From BRH-c54 sp036567945 (GTDB lineage: Bacteria > Bacteroidota > Bacteroidia > Flavobacteriales_E > Vicingaceae), in the NCBI GenBank assembly GCA_036567945.1, contig DATCTM010000007.1, positions 1 to 18,736 of the forward strand: 18,736 nt of DNA, given 5' to 3'. The translations under genes and the position numbers were made by a program. Numbering within the stretch: the stretch's first letter is position 1; each line of letters opens with the position of its first letter. Of the stretch, positions 16,817 through 18,736 are shown piece after piece. The notes under the pieces were generated by a model. The model did not search any database and was not told the DNA's origin. It worked only from the letters and a program-made list of their open reading frames with translations.

Positions 16817-18580
16817 CTAATCAACCAAATTCCAAACAATTCCAAACTTTAAGGATCTTCCTAAAGCAGGGTAATTGGCTGTTGCATAAAAATCATAATT
16901 ATTCCACCCGGCATTAAAATGCTCATACTTTAAAAATACCTGAGCTCTTTTAACATGCATATTCAAAAATACATCCACATAAGGATATTCTCCAATTTTT
17001 TGCTCTTTTTGAACATAAAATTGAGCAATTTCAGGCATATAAGCATATCCATAAAAACCTGTTTTGTAAGAAACATTAAATCCTATTTGCAATTTTACCG
17101 CTTTCTTAAAAGCGTTAGTCTGAAAATAAACCAACTGCCTCCCAATAAAATCAGGTAATGGAAATAAATATTTATCATTAGTTGTCTGATAAATAACCGC
17201 AGTTCTAAAATGAAATTTATATAAGCTATAATTCTTAGCTAACGAAAAAGTATTCAATAAAGCTTGTTTATTGCTCTGCGTTAAATTAACCTGCTCATCA
17301 AAATAAATATAGTTATCCATCATTCTCGAATTAACTGATAATTCTAGCCTATACTTTTGAAAATTCACACTAGCGTTAACCCCATTAACTAACTGTTTTT
17401 TCAAAGAATAATTTTGCCAAGAAAAATGATTCGAACTAAAATTCACATATTTCAAATCAGCCTCTTCTTGCTGACTAAATAAATTTAACTTCAACAAAAC
17501 ATCATTCTTACTTACATAAGATACATTAACCATCCCCAATAAATCATTTTGTCTATAACCACTCACACCATACTTTCCTTCTGCTTCGACCTTTAAACGT
17601 TGATTCTTATAAGTAAATTGAGCTCCTGAAAAAATATTGTTATAATTAGTATCCAACCCAGAAGTCTGAAAATAGGTATTGTACTCATGTACTGCAAAAA
17701 CACCAAAATCATATTTTTTATTTCGGACACCTATTCCACCTTTATTAGCAATAGTATGGTAAGAAATGGAGTCTAACCAAGCAATAGAATCTAAGCGTAT
17801 AATATTAAATAAAGGCGACAACACATCGTTATCTCTATATAAATTTTCATTGATAGCGTAGGAGTTATTTAGAAAAAAGTATAACCGTTGTTCATTAAAT
17901 GAGATTAAATCTATTCGTTGAGCAAGTTTATAAGTATAATTAGTAAACTGATAATTAGAATTAGATAAGTTAACGCCAATACTCAATGGATCTTCAGCTA
18001 AATTTTCTTCAAACTGAACCTTATCTACCAATCCTCCATTCTCTTTCTGTTTCTTACGAAAATATTCACCTGAAAAATAAATAGCATACTTATCAGATTT
18101 ACTTCTATACCTAAGCATAGAACCAAAATCACTAATTCCAGCCTCTTGATTTATATATACTCCTGGCGAACTAATCTTTTCTAAATCCACAAAAAACTCA
18201 AGACCTTTTCCAAAATTATTTTGATGCTTTAACGAAAAAATCTGCTCCCTCCTACTCGCATTAATATAAGTAATCCTCGATAATGGTTTAATACCGTCAA
18301 TATCTATCATCTTTTCATAACGATTTTGCTGAAGAAAACTAGGAAGAAAAATTCCATCTGCAGTAGGAAAATAAGATGAAGAAGTATAAACACCCAAGTT
18401 GTTTAACAAAACATCATTACTATGTTTATAAAACAGGGTATTAACATCATTGTGTTCTGAGTGAATTATAGAATCAAAGAGGTTATTATTAAATAGCAAG
18501 GAATCATTATTTTGTCCCACTAATATAGGTGAGGAACAAACAATAAAAATGATATATAAAAGAATATAGTTTTTACTCAT
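16817..18580 (-). CDS. Putative outer-membrane porin (Porin_10 family)
   Basis: The predicted product is a 587-residue exported protein. The ATG at 18580 is chosen because an upstream in-frame ATG (18595) overlaps the candidate -7 element and because MSKNYILLYIIFIVCSSPILVGQ is a normal signal peptide. Residues about 105-185 carry a Porin_10-like block: RREQIFSLKHQNNFGKGLEF, then DLEKISSPGVYINQ, then RYRSKSDKYAIYFSGEYFRKK ending in KENGGL. The rest is a long series of alternating aromatic-rich strands, and the protein ends LKFGIVWNLVD, consistent with a barrel. A role in diffusion or uptake through the outer membrane is likely; the substrate is unknown. The DUF6268-like barrel gene follows 40 bases downstream. 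The gene starts only about 25 bases after the rRNA-operon terminator. Confidence 0.8.
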   Translation of the reverse strand: MSKNYILLYIIFIVCSSPILVGQNNDSLLFNNNLFDSIIHSEHNDVNTLFYKHSNDVLLNNLGVYTSSSYFPTADGIFLPSFLQQNRYEKMIDIDGIKPLSRITYINASRREQIFSLKHQNNFGKGLEFFVDLEKISSPGVYINQEAGISDFGSMLRYRSKSDKYAIYFSGEYFRKKQKENGGLVDKVQFEENLAEDPLSIGVNLSNSNYQFTNYTYKLAQRIDLISFNEQRLYFFLNNSYAINENLYRDNDVLSPLFNIIRLDSIAWLDSISYHTIANKGGIGVRNKKYDFGVFAVHEYNTYFQTSGLDTNYNNIFSGAQFTYKNQRLKVEAEGKYGVSGYRQNDLLGMVNVSYVSKNDVLLKLNLFSQQEEADLKYVNFSSNHFSWQNYSLKKQLVNGVNASVNFQKYRLELSVNSRMMDNYIYFDEQVNLTQSNKQALLNTFSLAKNYSLYKFHFRTAVIYQTTNDKYLFPLPDFIGRQLVYFQTNAFKKAVKLQIGFNVSYKTGFYGYAYMPEIAQFYVQKEQKIGEYPYVDVFLNMHVKRAQVFLKYEHFNAGWNNYDFYATANYPALGRSLKFGIVWNLVD

Positions 18581-18592
18581 AATAAAAGAGTA

Positions 18593-18600
18593 CAAATATA
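18593..18600 (-). promoter_or_regulatory. Candidate -7 promoter element for the porin operon
   Basis: The minus strand reads TATATTTG, an exact TAnnTTTG match, 13 bases before the ATG at 18580. The message would start around 18586 with almost no leader. The upstream side is the rRNA terminator, so any -33 contact would fall inside the terminator stem; no TTG is seen there. Confidence 0.45.
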
Positions 18601-18604
18601 AAGC

Positions 18605-18637
18605 AAAAAAACCCTTATCGGTTAAGATAAGGGTTTT
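18605..18637 (-). terminator. Intrinsic terminator of the rRNA operon
   Basis: On the minus strand AAAACCCTTATC and GATAAGGGTTTT form a perfect 12-bp stem around TTAACC and run into further T residues. It lies directly downstream of the 5S rRNA 3' end and upstream of the porin gene. Confidence 0.92.
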
Positions 18638-18644
18638 AAAAGAA

Positions 18645-18736
<92 letters not shown>

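Overview
The window looks like a chromosomal segment from a Bacteroidota bacterium, most likely a flavobacterium-like marine lineage. The reasons are strong A+T richness, the Bacteroidota-type promoter element TAnnTTTG upstream of several genes, and the protein families present: a type III glutamine synthetase, PorE-like TPR/PD40/OmpA proteins, a Porin_10-type porin and a DUF6268-type barrel. No genus can be named from the sequence alone.

Left block (about 30-8804, all minus strand). A PorE-like TPR/beta-propeller/CRD/OmpA protein is followed upstream by glutamine synthetase III, a 391-residue secreted OmpA-type protein, and a 946-residue TPR/beta-propeller protein that ends in SPOR-like repeats instead of OmpA. 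Intrinsic terminators lie behind the first, third and fourth of these genes, so they are probably mostly separate transcription units. Three of the four encode exported proteins that look built to hold on to peptidoglycan. One has the architecture of the type IX secretion/gliding component PorE.

Middle block (8964-14239, plus strand). It starts divergently from the 946-residue gene, across a 159-base intergenic region that holds a perfect 10-bp inverted repeat. It carries a compact M16 zinc peptidase, a SAM-dependent O-methyltransferase only 11 bases downstream, a small DUF3817 membrane protein, and a large two-half M16 lipoprotein peptidase that ends at a strong terminator. A heptanucleotide-periodic repeat lies between the methyltransferase and the DUF3817 gene.

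Right block (14240-18736). A lone plus-strand MORN-type lipoprotein gene with codon use unlike its neighbour sits between two odd intergenic sequences and may be accessory. Then come minus-strand genes for a small secreted protein, a DUF6268-like outer-membrane barrel and a Porin_10-like porin. A second heptanucleotide-periodic spacer lies between the first two of these. The window ends inside a 5S rRNA gene (minus strand), so an rRNA operon probably lies beyond the right edge and terminates just upstream of the porin gene.

No CRISPR array, insertion sequence, phage gene or tRNA was seen. No gene-free gap exceeds about 210 bases. Most of the window is housekeeping and envelope biology. The most unusual items are the SPOR-tailed PorE-like paralogue, the two heptad-periodic spacers, the divergent-promoter palindrome and the possible MORN lipoprotein islet.
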